DNA of 64,000 bases from Colwellia psychrerythraea 34H (GCF_000012325.1 NC_003910.7:4464001-4528000), one strand, 5' to 3'. Positions 18,955-28,723 are shown, counted from the stretch's first letter. A program made the numbers and translations. Notes: generated by a model not told the origin, from the sequence alone.

Positions 18955-20533
18955 TAATATTTTTCACTGTTTGAGGATCAACCACATAGAGCTTATCGCC
19001 TATGCGGATTTTATTTTTTTCGGAGATATCATTCCACTTACGTAATGTATTGAGTTTGACATTATATTCCACAGAAATACTATACAAATTCTCACCTGGT
19101 ACTACTGTATGTACTATTTCTTGCGTATCAACCAGTTCAAACTCATTACTTACTGCTGCAACCGCTATGACTTCAGCTACCACGACTTCAGTTTCTACTT
19201 CTTCAGGTAAGGCTTCTGGTAAAGGTACATCACGTGTCGCAGCTATAGGCATAGTTGAAGTCGGTTCAATCGAATTTGAAACCACTTGATTAACTACAAC
19301 AGCTTCTGTTGCCAAAGGAATTACTTTATCTACTGCTTCATTAAGCGGCACCACGTCTTCTACTTTTGTTACTGCCATATCACTTGCTGGCTTATCTGTT
19401 ACTGCGATGTCACTTGTTGGCTTATTTGTCACTGCAACTGTACTTGCTACTTTAGTTGAAAGTAAAGCAGCCCCTGAAACAACGGCGGTTGGCGTGGTAC
19501 TTGTTATCAATGGCGTAGACACTGCTTTCGTTTTAACCGCAGTAGTTGCCGCATTATTTGTCGCATTAGCAGTACTCATTGTCGGGGTAACTGTTTTAAT
19601 ACTACTGGTATAAGGTGTGTTCGCTGATTTTCTCGGCGAAAGTTTTACCACACGCTTATTATTAGAGGGTGATAATGTGCGATTCTTTTCTTTTTGCGTT
19701 AGTTGGTACTTCTTTGCCAAATTATCAGCGTCGATCAGCTCCAACTCATTAAGTAGGTATTGTTTACCCTCCCATGATTGTGGATACATTTTCACTAACA
19801 TATTCGCGTAATTTCTTGCAGTTCTGCGTTGGCCTAGTTTCCAATACAATTTATACGCAAGTGATAATGAATTGGCAGTAAAACGTTGTGTACTTCGCTC
19901 AAATTTTTGTAAGTAACGCTTAGCTTCTTTGTAATTGCCCATGGCATATTGCAGACGTACCATTTGAAATAACGTACTTGTTCTGTTTGGACTATGGTAA
20001 ATAGACTTATTTAAGTACATTTCTGCTTTTTCAAAATTGTCATTTTGTAAATAACAAGAGGCAAGGTTTTCATAACTTTCCGATACTAATAAATAACTAG
20101 GTACCGCAATCGCTTTGAGAAATTGTACTTCTGCTGCAGCAACGTTACCTTGTCGACACAAGAATACCCCGTAATTATTCAAGGTATCGGCACTGTCAGC
20201 TTTAATGGATAGGGCTTGTTCAAATGACTCAATAGCGAGCGTTCCTTCGCCTACTGTTTCATAATAATGGGCAAATGCTGTATGTACTTGGACTAAATTC
20301 GGTGAGAATTTTTTTGCTTTCTCAAGATTAAGTTTTGCTTGAGACATATCACCCATTTTTAAATAACCTAATCCTAAGGAAATACGCGTCGCCGCCATTT
20401 CATCACGATTTGCTTGGTTTTTTACGATAGGCTCATTATTTTCAAAGCTTTGGGTAACACAACCACTTAACAACGTCATAGAGATTGCTGTCAAAAGGGT
20501 TGAAATTAAATATTTAGCCATAGCTTTATCCAT
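18947..20533 (-). CDS. pilF: PilF/PilW-type TPR lipoprotein with C-terminal LysM domain
   Basis: PilF (PilW) is an outer-membrane pilotin for the type IV pilus secretin PilQ. The N-terminal part (to about residue 265) is a lipoprotein signal (TLLSGC) followed by TPR units such as YLKMGDMSQAKLNLEKA and YGVFLCRQGNVAAAEVQF, matching PilF. Unlike the usual protein of about 250 residues, this one has about 528. A Thr/Ala/Val-rich linker (about 280-470) ends in a LysM domain (HTVVPGENLYSISVEYNVKL, about 478-520). The start is uncertain: ATGs at 20533 or 20521, or a TTG at 20542 with GAGGCGG upstream. The gene sits between rlmN and rodZ, as in relatives. Confidence 0.88.
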   Translation of the reverse strand: MDKAMAKYLISTLLTAISMTLLSGCVTQSFENNEPIVKNQANRDEMAATRISLGLGYLKMGDMSQAKLNLEKAKKFSPNLVQVHTAFAHYYETVGEGTLAIESFEQALSIKADSADTLNNYGVFLCRQGNVAAAEVQFLKAIAVPSYLLVSESYENLASCYLQNDNFEKAEMYLNKSIYHSPNRTSTLFQMVRLQYAMGNYKEAKRYLQKFERSTQRFTANSLSLAYKLYWKLGQRRTARNYANMLVKMYPQSWEGKQYLLNELELIDADNLAKKYQLTQKEKNRTLSPSNNKRVVKLSPRKSANTPYTSSIKTVTPTMSTANATNNAATTAVKTKAVSTPLITSTTPTAVVSGAALLSTKVASTVAVTNKPTSDIAVTDKPASDMAVTKVEDVVPLNEAVDKVIPLATEAVVVNQVVSNSIEPTSTMPIAATRDVPLPEALPEEVETEVVVAEVIAVAAVSNEFELVDTQEIVHTVVPGENLYSISVEYNVKLNTLRKWNDISEKNKIRIGDKLYVVDPQTVKNIND

Positions 20534-20596
20534 AATATGCAATGCGTTAACCGCCTCTTATTGTTATTTTTTCACCAAAAATCAGTAGACTAATGA

Positions 20597-21757
20597 TTAG
20601 ACTACTTTTATAGAGATAGTGTCAGCTTTAGGTTGATTTTTCAATGAACTTATTTCAGCGTTTTTGGCTGCATTTATAACACTTCGCTTAGTTCTATCAA
20701 AAACATCACCTGCAAGCTGACCACAAGCTGCATCAATATCTTCTCCACGTGTGCGCCTAGTGATAACAGTTAGGCCATAACTTTGTAATACTTTATCAAA
20801 GCGATCGATGCGAGAGTTACTTGAACGTGAATAAGGTGAACCAGGATAAGGATTAAAAGGTATTAAATTAATCTTACTTGGCAACCCTTTCAATGCATGC
20901 GCTAATTCATGGGCTTGGTCGGTACTGTCATTAACGTGGTCAAGCATAACGTATTCAATTGTTGCTTGTTTGTTCGCTTTTGAGCCTTCGATATAACGAC
21001 CTGCTGCGGCAATGAAGTCTTCTAATGGGTATTTTTTATTAATTGGTACTAACTCATCACGCAACTTATTATTAGGTGCATGAATTGAAATAGCTAAGGC
21101 ACAATCGATTTTTGCTTTAAGCATATCTAATGCAGGAACAACACCTGAGGTACTCACAGTTACGCGACGCTTAGATAAACCATAACCTAAGTCGTTCAAC
21201 ATAGTATCAAGCGCTGGTATTAAATTTTTCATATTTAATAATGGTTCACCCATACCCATCATAACAATGTTGGTAATCGGGCGAGTACCGGCGATACGAG
21301 TGGCACCAATATCATTGGCGACACGCCATACTTGGCCAATAATTTCGGCCATAGATAAATTGCGATTGAAGCCTTGCTGAGCGGTAGCACAGAAGGTACA
21401 TTCTAATGCACAGCCAACCTGAGATGATACACATAGCGTTGCGCGATCATTTTCAGGGATCCAAACGGTTTCTACTTCTTGTCCGCCTTCAAGCTTCAAA
21501 GCGTATTTAATAGTACCGTCTTCTGACACTTGTTTTTCAGAAATATCTGGTGCAGATATAATACAGTTACGCTGTAGTTTCTCACGTAACTTCTTATTGA
21601 TATTGGTCATTTGTTCAAAGTCACTGTAACCAAAGTGATAAATCCACTTCATGATTTGATCGGCTCTAAAAGGCTTTTCACCAATAGATTCTAAGTATTC
21701 ACGCATACTTTTATGATCAAAATTAAGTAGGTTTACTTTTCCGCTTACATCACTCAT
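20597..21757 (-). CDS. rlmN: dual-specificity 23S rRNA/tRNA adenine-C2 methyltransferase RlmN
   Basis: RlmN is a radical-SAM enzyme that methylates A2503 of 23S rRNA and A37 of some tRNAs. From the ATG at 21757 (GAGAG 8 nt upstream; an in-frame TTG at 21772 was not used) it has 386 residues. The cluster motif CALECTFC gives Cys116, Cys120 and Cys123. The methyl-carrying Cys lies in DAACGQLAG near the C terminus, and GEPLLNMKN is the SAM-binding GEP motif. It lies between ndk and pilF in conserved order; a terminator after ndk precedes it. Confidence 0.97.
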   Translation of the reverse strand: MSDVSGKVNLLNFDHKSMREYLESIGEKPFRADQIMKWIYHFGYSDFEQMTNINKKLREKLQRNCIISAPDISEKQVSEDGTIKYALKLEGGQEVETVWIPENDRATLCVSSQVGCALECTFCATAQQGFNRNLSMAEIIGQVWRVANDIGATRIAGTRPITNIVMMGMGEPLLNMKNLIPALDTMLNDLGYGLSKRRVTVSTSGVVPALDMLKAKIDCALAISIHAPNNKLRDELVPINKKYPLEDFIAAAGRYIEGSKANKQATIEYVMLDHVNDSTDQAHELAHALKGLPSKINLIPFNPYPGSPYSRSSNSRIDRFDKVLQSYGLTVITRRTRGEDIDAACGQLAGDVFDRTKRSVINAAKNAEISSLKNQPKADTISIKVV

Positions 21758-21896
21758 AGAACAAACTCTCAATAACTAAGATTAAACTACTAATGTAAGT
21801 AGCCTAAAAAACAAGGCGCATATTGTACGCTTTTTAAGCGACAATCGCAATTTTACTAAATTATTTTCAGCGAAATTATTATCCGCTTAAAATAGC

Positions 21897-21932
21897 AAAA
21901 GGATTTTACTAATTGCTCAGTAAAATCCTTTT
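21897..21932 (-). terminator. terminator downstream of ndk
   Basis: A perfect 14-bp inverted repeat (AAAAGGATTTTACT and its complement) with an 8-nt loop. On the minus strand the stem itself ends in CCTTTT and is followed by GCTATTTT. A second small inverted repeat (GCTTAATAA/TTATTAAGC) lies at 21937-21955 on the ndk side. Confidence 0.8.
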
Positions 21933-22024
21933 CAATGCTTAATAAATTATTAAGCAATTAAACATCAACCTTTCAATTGCCTACCAAGGTAAGCGAATAA
22001 AAAGTGCCAATATTTAAAATCTAA

Positions 22025-22456
22025 TTAACGAGTGCGTGCACAAATTTCGTCATCAGAGAAGAAATAAGCAATTTCACGAGCTGCTGATTCTAAAGCATCA
22101 GAACCGTGAGCAGCATTTTCGTCAATTGAATCAGCAAGATCAGCACGGATAGTTCCAGCTAATGCTTCAGCAGGGTTAGTAGCACCCATGATTTCACGAT
22201 TTTTAAGAACAGCGTTTTCGCCTTCTAAAACTTGAACCATTACTGGGCCAGAAGTCATAAATTCAACTAAAGCGCCGAAAAAAGGACGTTCGCTATGTTC
22301 AGCGTAGAAACCTTCAGCTTTTTCTTGGCTTAAGTGGATCATTTTAGAAGCAACAATTTTTAAACCAGCAGTTTCAAAACGGTTGTAGATTTGACCAATG
22401 AAGTTTTTAGCAACTGCGTCTGGTTTTACGATAGAAAAAGTACGTTCGATAGCCAT
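22025..22456 (-). CDS. ndk: nucleoside-diphosphate kinase
   Basis: Ndk equilibrates nucleoside di- and triphosphates by ping-pong phosphotransfer. The 143-aa protein is full length. The phosphorylated residue is His117 in NAAHGSDA, and [11 protein letters not shown] at the N terminus is the family signature. A promoter with a perfect -10 box lies upstream (22541-22570). It heads the conserved ndk-rlmN-pilF-rodZ-ispG-hisS block but has its own terminator. Confidence 0.98.
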   Translation of the reverse strand: MAIERTFSIVKPDAVAKNFIGQIYNRFETAGLKIVASKMIHLSQEKAEGFYAEHSERPFFGALVEFMTSGPVMVQVLEGENAVLKNREIMGATNPAEALAGTIRADLADSIDENAAHGSDALESAAREIAYFFSDDEICARTR

Positions 22457-22540
22457 GATAAGCCCTTATAATAAATTTAAATTTTAGTGTAATTAAGTAG
22501 AGATCAAATTAACAAACTGACATCTACAAATTTTGGCGCG

Positions 22541-22570
22541 ATTATAAACGAAATAATAGTAAACTGCTAA
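22541..22570 (-). promoter_or_regulatory. sigma-70-like promoter for ndk
   Basis: On the minus strand, TTAGCA (22570-22565), an 18-nt spacer, then a perfect TATAAT (22546-22541). It would give an untranslated leader of about 75-80 nt. Confidence 0.5.
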
Positions 22571-22740
22571 CATTAACCGTTGAATAATTATCATAGGGTT
22601 TGTTGACCTTTCGAGGTTATTTTTGCAGCTGTTTATTGGGTATTTATACAAGGCAGAGCCTTTGTCATGTGTTTGTTCCACATCAAAAGTCGATAACGCC
22701 GTAAAAATGACCAACAAACGCTGTCCAAAGGATTCTGCTA

Positions 22741-22819
22741 AAAGCGCTTTATTTTTGTTGAGTAGTGTTTGCTTAGAGTGACTAGACTAAACACTACTCG
22801 CCGTGAATAAGGCGCTTTA
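22741..22819. repeat. long interrupted hairpin in the ndk/permease intergenic region
   Basis: An 11-bp perfect inverted repeat (GAGTAGTGTTT at 22760-22770 with AAACACTACTC at 22789-22799) is nested in an outer 13-bp repeat with one mismatch (AAAGCGCTTTATT at 22741-22753 with AATAAGGCGCTTT at 22807-22819). Its function is unknown; it could be a palindromic element or a structured RNA. Confidence 0.6.
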
Positions 22820-23164
22820 CTCTCTTTAAAAAGGGCGAACAACATTTAACTGCGAAAGATCAACAGCCCCTGATATTTTGCTAATTTTTTACTGGTCCTT
22901 TAGTCGTAGTCACCAACTAGATAGTCAAAGCATTCTTCAAGTTTATAATGAAAAGTTCCGTTTATTGGCCATTTGCTAAATTTCGCTGTAACTCAAGCGG
23001 GTTGTGATTTCTTTCATTTCATTGGTAAAAAAAATAATAAATATTTCATCCTTTCATCTTAAATTGTCATTTTTGGTTGTTACATTTGGTCACATTGTCG
23101 AAAAAATTCTGAAATGCTTTCATAGTTCACTGCGAGTTAAAATTAAACAACTGCAGGATTATCA

Positions 23165-24580
23165 ATGCAATTTATAAAACGTGCGCATGGGGAAGAACAA
23201 CCATACTGGCCAGCAGGGCCATTTAAAATTAGATTACCTTTTGTTCATTACCGCTGGGAATTACCAGAAATGATACAAGGTTTTTTCATGTTCGTGGTTG
23301 GTTTAGCCATGATCCCTTTGCTTGAAAGTTACTTAGGTATGCCATATGAAGCAGCATTAGCTTTTACCTTTGTTGCTGGTGTAGGTTATATTTTACCCGC
23401 CTTACTCGGGGTTCCTTTAGTGCCCGGTTGGATAACACCAGCAATTCCTGTGGTATTACTTTACTTGAAAGGCTTTGAACCAGGTCCTGAAGCAATCAGA
23501 GCATTGTTTGCCTTACAAATTGAAGTCGCTATTATTTTTCTTATTTTGGGCGCAACTCGTCTAGGCTCTAAATTAGTTGATGTCATTCCAAACTCACTAA
23601 AATGTGGAATAATTATTGGCGCCGGCATGGCAGCCATGATGGGTGAACTAAAAATTGGTGGTCGTATTGATGCAACACCTATTTCATTAATTGTTGGCTC
23701 TATTATTTCAGCCTATATCTTATTTTCTCTTTCTTTTAAAAATGTTATCAACGAAAACTCTTTTGCCCGCAAAATTGCAAACTTCGGTATGGTACCTGGA
23801 ATGATCATTGCCATGCTCGTAGGTTGGACTGTCGGTGAATACCCATTACCTGACATAAAATGGGGCATTACTAACCCAGATTTCTCGTTAATGTGGCAGT
23901 ATTTACCCTTTACTGTTGGCTATCCTGATTGGGAAATATTCTTACTGGCCATCCCAACAGCCTTAATAGCTTATGTGATTGCTTTTGGCGATATCCTTGT
24001 TGGTTTTACCTTAGTTAATCGTGTTGATCATATTCGTAAAGATGAAAAAATTGAAGAGAATGTTGACCGTGTTCATCTTGTTACCGCTATTCGTAATGGT
24101 TTTCACGCATTTTTAGCACCATGGCCTGGATTAGCAGGACCACTATGGACAGCTGCCCACGCTACCGTTGCAGAGCGTTATGCTATGGGTCGTAAATCGA
24201 TGGAATCTATTTATAGTGGTGGTGGTACTTTTTGGATGAGTGGTTTACTTGCACTATTCGCATTACCGTTAGTGACCTTATTTAAGCCGGTATTACCCAT
24301 CGCACTTTCTCTGACCTTAGTGCTTACAGCCTACATATGTATCATGGTTGGTATGGAACAACTAAAAAATTCAACGGAACGCGGCGTTGCTGGAATTGTT
24401 GCGGTTACATTAGCAATGCCAGATCCTAAATCAACCATGTATGCAGTATGTATTGGTGTAATACTTTATTTCCTCATTGAGCGTCCTAGATTAATGGGTA
24501 AGCATAACAGCGAAGATAACATTATTTTTGCTGATGAAACGCAGGAAGAAGTCGCTGTAACTAACAGTAATAATACTTAG
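23165..24580 (+). CDS. polytopic membrane permease, NCS2-like (family tentative)
   Basis: The 471-aa protein has about 12 hydrophobic segments and begins with a cytoplasmic stretch that includes HGEEQPYWPAGPFKIRLPF. Its even Gly/Pro-rich helices and length resemble nucleobase/anion carriers of the NCS2/SulP fold, but I could not match a family signature, so the fold is a guess and the substrate is not known. Its stop lies 17 bp before an acyl-CoA ligase gene, so the two are probably one operon. An organic acid substrate that is then activated to a CoA ester is plausible. AGGA 6 nt upstream supports the ATG. Confidence 0.65.
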   Translation: MQFIKRAHGEEQPYWPAGPFKIRLPFVHYRWELPEMIQGFFMFVVGLAMIPLLESYLGMPYEAALAFTFVAGVGYILPALLGVPLVPGWITPAIPVVLLYLKGFEPGPEAIRALFALQIEVAIIFLILGATRLGSKLVDVIPNSLKCGIIIGAGMAAMMGELKIGGRIDATPISLIVGSIISAYILFSLSFKNVINENSFARKIANFGMVPGMIIAMLVGWTVGEYPLPDIKWGITNPDFSLMWQYLPFTVGYPDWEIFLLAIPTALIAYVIAFGDILVGFTLVNRVDHIRKDEKIEENVDRVHLVTAIRNGFHAFLAPWPGLAGPLWTAAHATVAERYAMGRKSMESIYSGGGTFWMSGLLALFALPLVTLFKPVLPIALSLTLVLTAYICIMVGMEQLKNSTERGVAGIVAVTLAMPDPKSTMYAVCIGVILYFLIERPRLMGKHNSEDNIIFADETQEEVAVTNSNNT

Positions 24581-24597
24581 TAATAGGGAATATATAA

Positions 24598-26223
24598 ATG
24601 ACTACTATAAACATTTTTGAGCAATATTTAGAGCCAAACGAAGCTAACTATATGGCCCTGACTCCCATTTCGTTTTTAGAGCGTGCAGCCTTTGTTTATC
24701 CAGACAAAACAGCAACCGTTAATGGTGATATTCGTCATACTTGGTTAGAAGTTTTTCAACGTTGTTCACGCTTTGCTAGTGCTTTAGCAAAACGAGGCAT
24801 TGGCAGAGGCGATACGGTTTCAGTTATAGCACCAAATATTAGCGAACACTTTGAAGTTCACTTCGGTGTACCTATGAGCGGTGCAGTACTCAATTCTATT
24901 AATACTCGTCTTGATGCTGAAGCTATTGCTTTTATACTAGTGCATGCAGAAACTAAAGTATTAATCACCGATAAAGAATTTAGCCCAATAGTAAAAAAAG
25001 CATTGCGCATGATCCCACATAAACCTTTAGTCATTGATATTGATGATCCTAATTTTAACGAAGGTCAATTAATCGGCTCGTTAACCTATGATCAGTTGTT
25101 AGAAGAAGGTGATAGTGACTTTGAATCAATACGTCCTAAGAATGAATGGGATGCTATCTCTTTAAATTATACTTCTGGTACAACCGGCGATCCTAAAGGC
25201 GTGGTTTACCACTATCGTGGTGCCTACCTTAACGCCGTAAGTAATGTTATGTCATGGAGTATGGGCGAGCATCCAGTCTATTTATGGACGTTACCTATGT
25301 TTCATTGTAACGGCTGGTGTTTTCCTTGGTCGATTGCAGCAACTGCAGGTACCAGTGTAAGTTTACGTCATGTGCGTGCAGAGCCTATATTCAATTTAAT
25401 TAGATCTGAAAAAGTGGGCTACTTTTGTGGTGCTCCTATTGTATTGAATATGCTTAACGGCGCAGAGCCTTCATTAAAAGCCGACATTAATCACCCAGTG
25501 AAAGTAATGACTGCTGGTGCTCCACCTCCAGCTTCAGTGATAGAAGGCATGGAAGCGTCTGGTTTCAAAGTAACTCATACCTATGGCTTAACCGAAACTT
25601 ATGGTCCTTCTGTTGTTTGTGCCTGGCATGACGAATGGAATGAAGAAAGCCCTGAGAAGCAGGCTAAATTAAAATCTCGCCAAGGGGTTCGATCTCCGAT
25701 GCTTGATCAATTGATGGTAGCCGATCCTGAAACTTTAGAGCCTATGCCAAAAGATGGTGAATCAGTCGGTGAAATCTTTATGCGAGGTAACCTTGTGATG
25801 AAGGGCTATCTAAAAAACCCTTCAACCACGCAAGCTGCTTTTGATGGCGGTTGGCTTCATTCAGGTGACATCGCGGTTTGGCACAGTGATGGTTATATTG
25901 AAATAAAAGATCGCTCTAAAGATGTCATTATTTCAGGCGGTGAAAACATTTCTAGCGTTGAAGTGGAAGATATTTTGTATCGCCATCCCAAAGTTCAAGA
26001 AGTGGCAGTGGTCGCGAAAAAAGATGATAAATGGGGAGAAACACCTTGTGCGTTTATTACACCAATGCCAAATGTGGAAATAACCGAACAGGAAATGATC
26101 AGCTTTTGCCGTGATAATATGGCGCACTTTAAAGCACCAAAAACCATAATATTTGGTGAGTTACCAAAAACATCAACGGGTAAAATACAAAAATTTGTTT
26201 TGCGTCAACAAGCAAATGAATAA
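24598..26223 (+). CDS. AMP-forming acyl-CoA synthetase, medium-chain/DmdB-like
   Basis: The enzyme activates a carboxylic acid with ATP and CoA through an acyl-adenylate. The 541 residues carry the full ANL set: P-loop YTSGTTGDPKGV, the motif YGLTET, WLHSGDIA, and the C-terminal catalytic lysine in KTSTGKIQKFVLR. Length and tail resemble the group containing medium-chain acyl-CoA ligases and the 3-methylmercaptopropionate ligase DmdB; the precise substrate cannot be told. It follows the permease gene by 17 bp and is followed by a 267-bp element and a terminator. Confidence 0.88.
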   Translation: MTTINIFEQYLEPNEANYMALTPISFLERAAFVYPDKTATVNGDIRHTWLEVFQRCSRFASALAKRGIGRGDTVSVIAPNISEHFEVHFGVPMSGAVLNSINTRLDAEAIAFILVHAETKVLITDKEFSPIVKKALRMIPHKPLVIDIDDPNFNEGQLIGSLTYDQLLEEGDSDFESIRPKNEWDAISLNYTSGTTGDPKGVVYHYRGAYLNAVSNVMSWSMGEHPVYLWTLPMFHCNGWCFPWSIAATAGTSVSLRHVRAEPIFNLIRSEKVGYFCGAPIVLNMLNGAEPSLKADINHPVKVMTAGAPPPASVIEGMEASGFKVTHTYGLTETYGPSVVCAWHDEWNEESPEKQAKLKSRQGVRSPMLDQLMVADPETLEPMPKDGESVGEIFMRGNLVMKGYLKNPSTTQAAFDGGWLHSGDIAVWHSDGYIEIKDRSKDVIISGGENISSVEVEDILYRHPKVQEVAVVAKKDDKWGETPCAFITPMPNVEITEQEMISFCRDNMAHFKAPKTIIFGELPKTSTGKIQKFVLRQQANE

Positions 26224-26235
26224 ATAGGCAAGTAA

Positions 26236-26502
26236 TATACCCAGTCCACTTGAAGATGCTCGTTTCAGGAAGTCTGAGCGATTCATAATCAAGGCACATT
26301 TTTTTATTAAGGGTCATTCCCTTAAAAAGAAATGTAACACAGAGTATGATTTGCTCAGCCTTCCCCAAGGGGCTGGTTTAAAAGCGCTTTATGCTGCGTT
26401 ATTGATGTCGACAATAGAATAACTATTCTCTTCAATCAATGCCTTGCCTAAAGGCGTTTCTAATTCCAGCTGAATCATGCATCTTCAAGTGGAACGGGTA
26501 TA
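26236..26502. mobile_element. family A miniature inverted-repeat element, copy A2 (267 bp)
   Basis: It begins TATACCCAGTCCACTTGAAG and ends CTTCAAGTGGAACGGGTATA, again imperfect terminal inverted repeats. It is collinear with A1 and A3 without length change. It sits just downstream of the acyl-CoA ligase gene, 12 bp after the stop, in the same plus-strand orientation as the other copies. Confidence 0.85.
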
Positions 26503-26533
26503 AATATGAACACTGTTTTTTAAATAGTAGTTA

Positions 26534-26645
26534 TATACTCAAACGACTGCGAACTACATGACCCTGTATTTTGACGTTGTTTTAGTATAGTCCCTTCCAA
26601 CCTCCTACTATTTTTTTGGGCTGGCTTATCGCCAGCCCTTTTTTT
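26534..26645 (+). ncRNA. possible small RNA ending in a strong terminator
   Basis: A TATACT box at 26534-26539 is followed, about 80 nt later, by a textbook terminator (26618-26645). The interval has no ORF and includes an unpaired C-rich stretch (CCAACCTCCTAC) that could pair with ribosome-binding sites. No good -35 box is seen. It may instead be just the terminator of the upstream operon. Confidence 0.25.
26618..26645 (+). terminator. Rho-independent terminator
   Basis: GGGCTGGC, loop TTATC, GCCAGCCC, then seven T residues: a perfect 8-bp GC-rich stem. It ends plus-strand transcription from the permease/ligase genes or from a small RNA, 45 bp before the kinase gene. Confidence 0.9.
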
Positions 26646-26689
26646 ATAATCATTTAATTATTTTATCGTTTATTTGAACTAGGTGACTA

Positions 26690-28699
26690 ATGTTTTTACA
26701 GCAAAAATTGTCCCGTACTTTCTTTTCTGCCATCACCTCTATTTTACTCGTATTACTTATTGGTATTTATTGGTATTCAGTGCCTTTAATTAATAAAGAA
26801 GTCTACAAAATTGAAAAAAATGCCAGTCGTCTAGTCTTGAATAATGTCTTTGAGTTAGCCAGTACCATGCAACTCAACCTAAAACCTCAAAAAGAAGAAG
26901 TTGTTCATAGACTACGTCAAATAATCAAAAATAGTGTCATTGCCAAGACGGGTTACCTTTTCATTTTTGATGAACAAGGAAATATGCTGCATCACCCTAA
27001 CCCCAATATTAACGGCACCAACGCTTTACAGCTTAAAGATCCAAAAACAGGAAAGCCCATTTTACAAGAGCTCATTGCTGTTGCCGATACCGGAAAAGAG
27101 CTTGAATATCTTTGGGATAAACCTAGCGATGCCAATAACTATAGCTATAGTAAATTATCCTTGGTACGACACCTACCTGAACTGGGTTGGTATATTTGTT
27201 CTTCTGTCTATATCGACGAATTGCAAAGCAGCGGAAAACTGCTTAGCCAGCGCATTTTAACCATGGGTTTTATTACCTTCATGTGTGCAATTTTTTTAGC
27301 GTTAATTTTTTCCTATTGGGTAACCAAACCAATCAATACACTGGCTTTAATAGCCAGAAAAGTGAGTCAAGGCGACTTAACCGTAACCAGTGGAATATCA
27401 CGTACCGATGAATTAGGTATTTTAGGCAAAGCCTTTGACGACATGGTAGAGCAAATGCGTGAGAATATTGAAATGCTTGATTTAAAAGTTGCCTCACGTA
27501 CACAAACGTTAGCCACAACCAATGCACAACTACAACAAGCACTGAGCGAGAGTCAACAAGCACAACAGCAATTAGCACAAGTACAGCACATCAATGCTGT
27601 TGGGCAACTTGCTGGCGGATTAGCCCACGACTTTAATAATATACTCACTATTATTTTAGGTAACCTACTCGCAGCACAACAAGATAATGAGAATAATAGG
27701 CCATTATTATTACGCTTGTTGCCTGCAATAAAAGCCTCACGTAAAGGCAGTGACATTACTAACCGTTTATTAGCCTTTTCCCGAAGACAATATTTAGTGC
27801 CTTGTAGAGTGAATATAAAGGCATTAATTGACGAAACAATCGAATTATTAAAAGGTTCTTTACCCAGTAAAATTACAATTAACATAGATTATTCATGTGA
27901 CAATTTGCAGGTTTATGTCGATGCTAATCAGCTAGAGAATTGTTTAATTAATTTGGTGTTAAATGCCAAAGATGCCATGCCAAATGGCGGGATTATCACT
28001 ATCATTGTCAATAAAAGAGTAGTGAATGAATTTTTACAGTTTGATGAAGAAGTCACCTTCGGGGACTACCTTGATGTCACTATCACTGATGATGGTAATG
28101 GTTTCTCAGAACAAGCAATAAACAAAGCATTCGAACCCTTTTTTACTACCAAAGATACTCACCAAGGCTCGGGTCTTGGCTTGAGTATGGTGTTTGGCTT
28201 TATCAAACAATCCCAAGGTTATATTCGCATTGCTAACCAACAAAATGGCGGCGCTAAAATATCGTTATTATTGCCCTTACTTACTTATGAAGAAGAAAAC
28301 AACTCAAAAGCAATACTTCATGACGATACAAGAATAACGAAAGAAACTGGCTTCTCGAATAAACTGATTTTATTAGTTGAAGATGATCATGATGTTCGCG
28401 CGATTATTAGAGAGCAGTTAATTTCATTTGGCCTAAATGTTATCGAGGCAAATGATAGTGATGAAGCCGAGCAACTTATTGATACTATTAATGACTTATA
28501 TGGTATGGTTTCAGATATTAGTATGCCGGGTAATAAGGATGGTTTTGAACTGGCTACCTTGCTAAAAAGTCGCTCCCCTAACTGTAAGATTGTACTCATG
28601 AGTGGCTATTTTCAACAGCAGCAAAAACCCAATAAAGACACGCCTATTTTGTTAAAAAAACCTTTTGTGGCAAGTAAGTTATTTCAAGCATTACAATAA
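26690..28699 (+). CDS. hybrid sensor histidine kinase with Cache sensor
   Basis: A membrane kinase of 669 residues. In order: membrane helix (about 12-33), periplasmic Cache-like domain (35-185, with GYLFIFDEQGNMLHHPNP), second helix (190-212), HAMP (212-265), coiled coil (265-300), HisKA with His313 in GGLAHDFNN, HATPase (NAKDAM, GDGNG-like DDGNGF, GSGLGLSM), and a C-terminal receiver with Asp609 (SDISMPG). The GLAHDFNN H-box is of the NtrB-like kind often paired with hybrid receivers. An AGGTG ribosome site precedes the ATG. It is followed 24 bp later by an OmpR-type regulator. Ligand and targets are unknown; the permease/ligase genes upstream are candidates. Confidence 0.9.
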   Translation: MFLQQKLSRTFFSAITSILLVLLIGIYWYSVPLINKEVYKIEKNASRLVLNNVFELASTMQLNLKPQKEEVVHRLRQIIKNSVIAKTGYLFIFDEQGNMLHHPNPNINGTNALQLKDPKTGKPILQELIAVADTGKELEYLWDKPSDANNYSYSKLSLVRHLPELGWYICSSVYIDELQSSGKLLSQRILTMGFITFMCAIFLALIFSYWVTKPINTLALIARKVSQGDLTVTSGISRTDELGILGKAFDDMVEQMRENIEMLDLKVASRTQTLATTNAQLQQALSESQQAQQQLAQVQHINAVGQLAGGLAHDFNNILTIILGNLLAAQQDNENNRPLLLRLLPAIKASRKGSDITNRLLAFSRRQYLVPCRVNIKALIDETIELLKGSLPSKITINIDYSCDNLQVYVDANQLENCLINLVLNAKDAMPNGGIITIIVNKRVVNEFLQFDEEVTFGDYLDVTITDDGNGFSEQAINKAFEPFFTTKDTHQGSGLGLSMVFGFIKQSQGYIRIANQQNGGAKISLLLPLLTYEEENNSKAILHDDTRITKETGFSNKLILLVEDDHDVRAIIREQLISFGLNVIEANDSDEAEQLIDTINDLYGMVSDISMPGNKDGFELATLLKSRSPNCKIVLMSGYFQQQQKPNKDTPILLKKPFVASKLFQALQ

Positions 28700-28723
28700 A
28701 AAAGAATCGAGGTGATAACACTT

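Larger units (their letters stand above)
22457..23164. other. 708-bp intergenic region between ndk and the permease gene
   Basis: It holds the ndk promoter, a long imperfect hairpin (22741-22819), and the leader of the plus-strand permease gene (AGGA 6 nt before its ATG). A 74-codon reading frame at 22493-22717 on the minus strand lies over the ndk promoter and is not believable as a gene. I see no RNA gene of known type. Confidence 0.6.

Noticed and set aside
18947..20533. PilF-LysM being two genes joined by a frameshift
   Set aside because: The reading frame is open throughout, and the linker composition runs smoothly from the TPR end to the LysM domain; no internal start with a ribosome site was evident.
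22493..22717. 74-codon minus-strand reading frame upstream of ndk
   Set aside because: It covers the ndk promoter, has no ribosome site, and its composition looks like translated intergenic DNA.
26129..26368. 79-codon minus-strand frame
   Set aside because: It is antisense to the acyl-CoA ligase end and runs into the family A element; no family resemblance.
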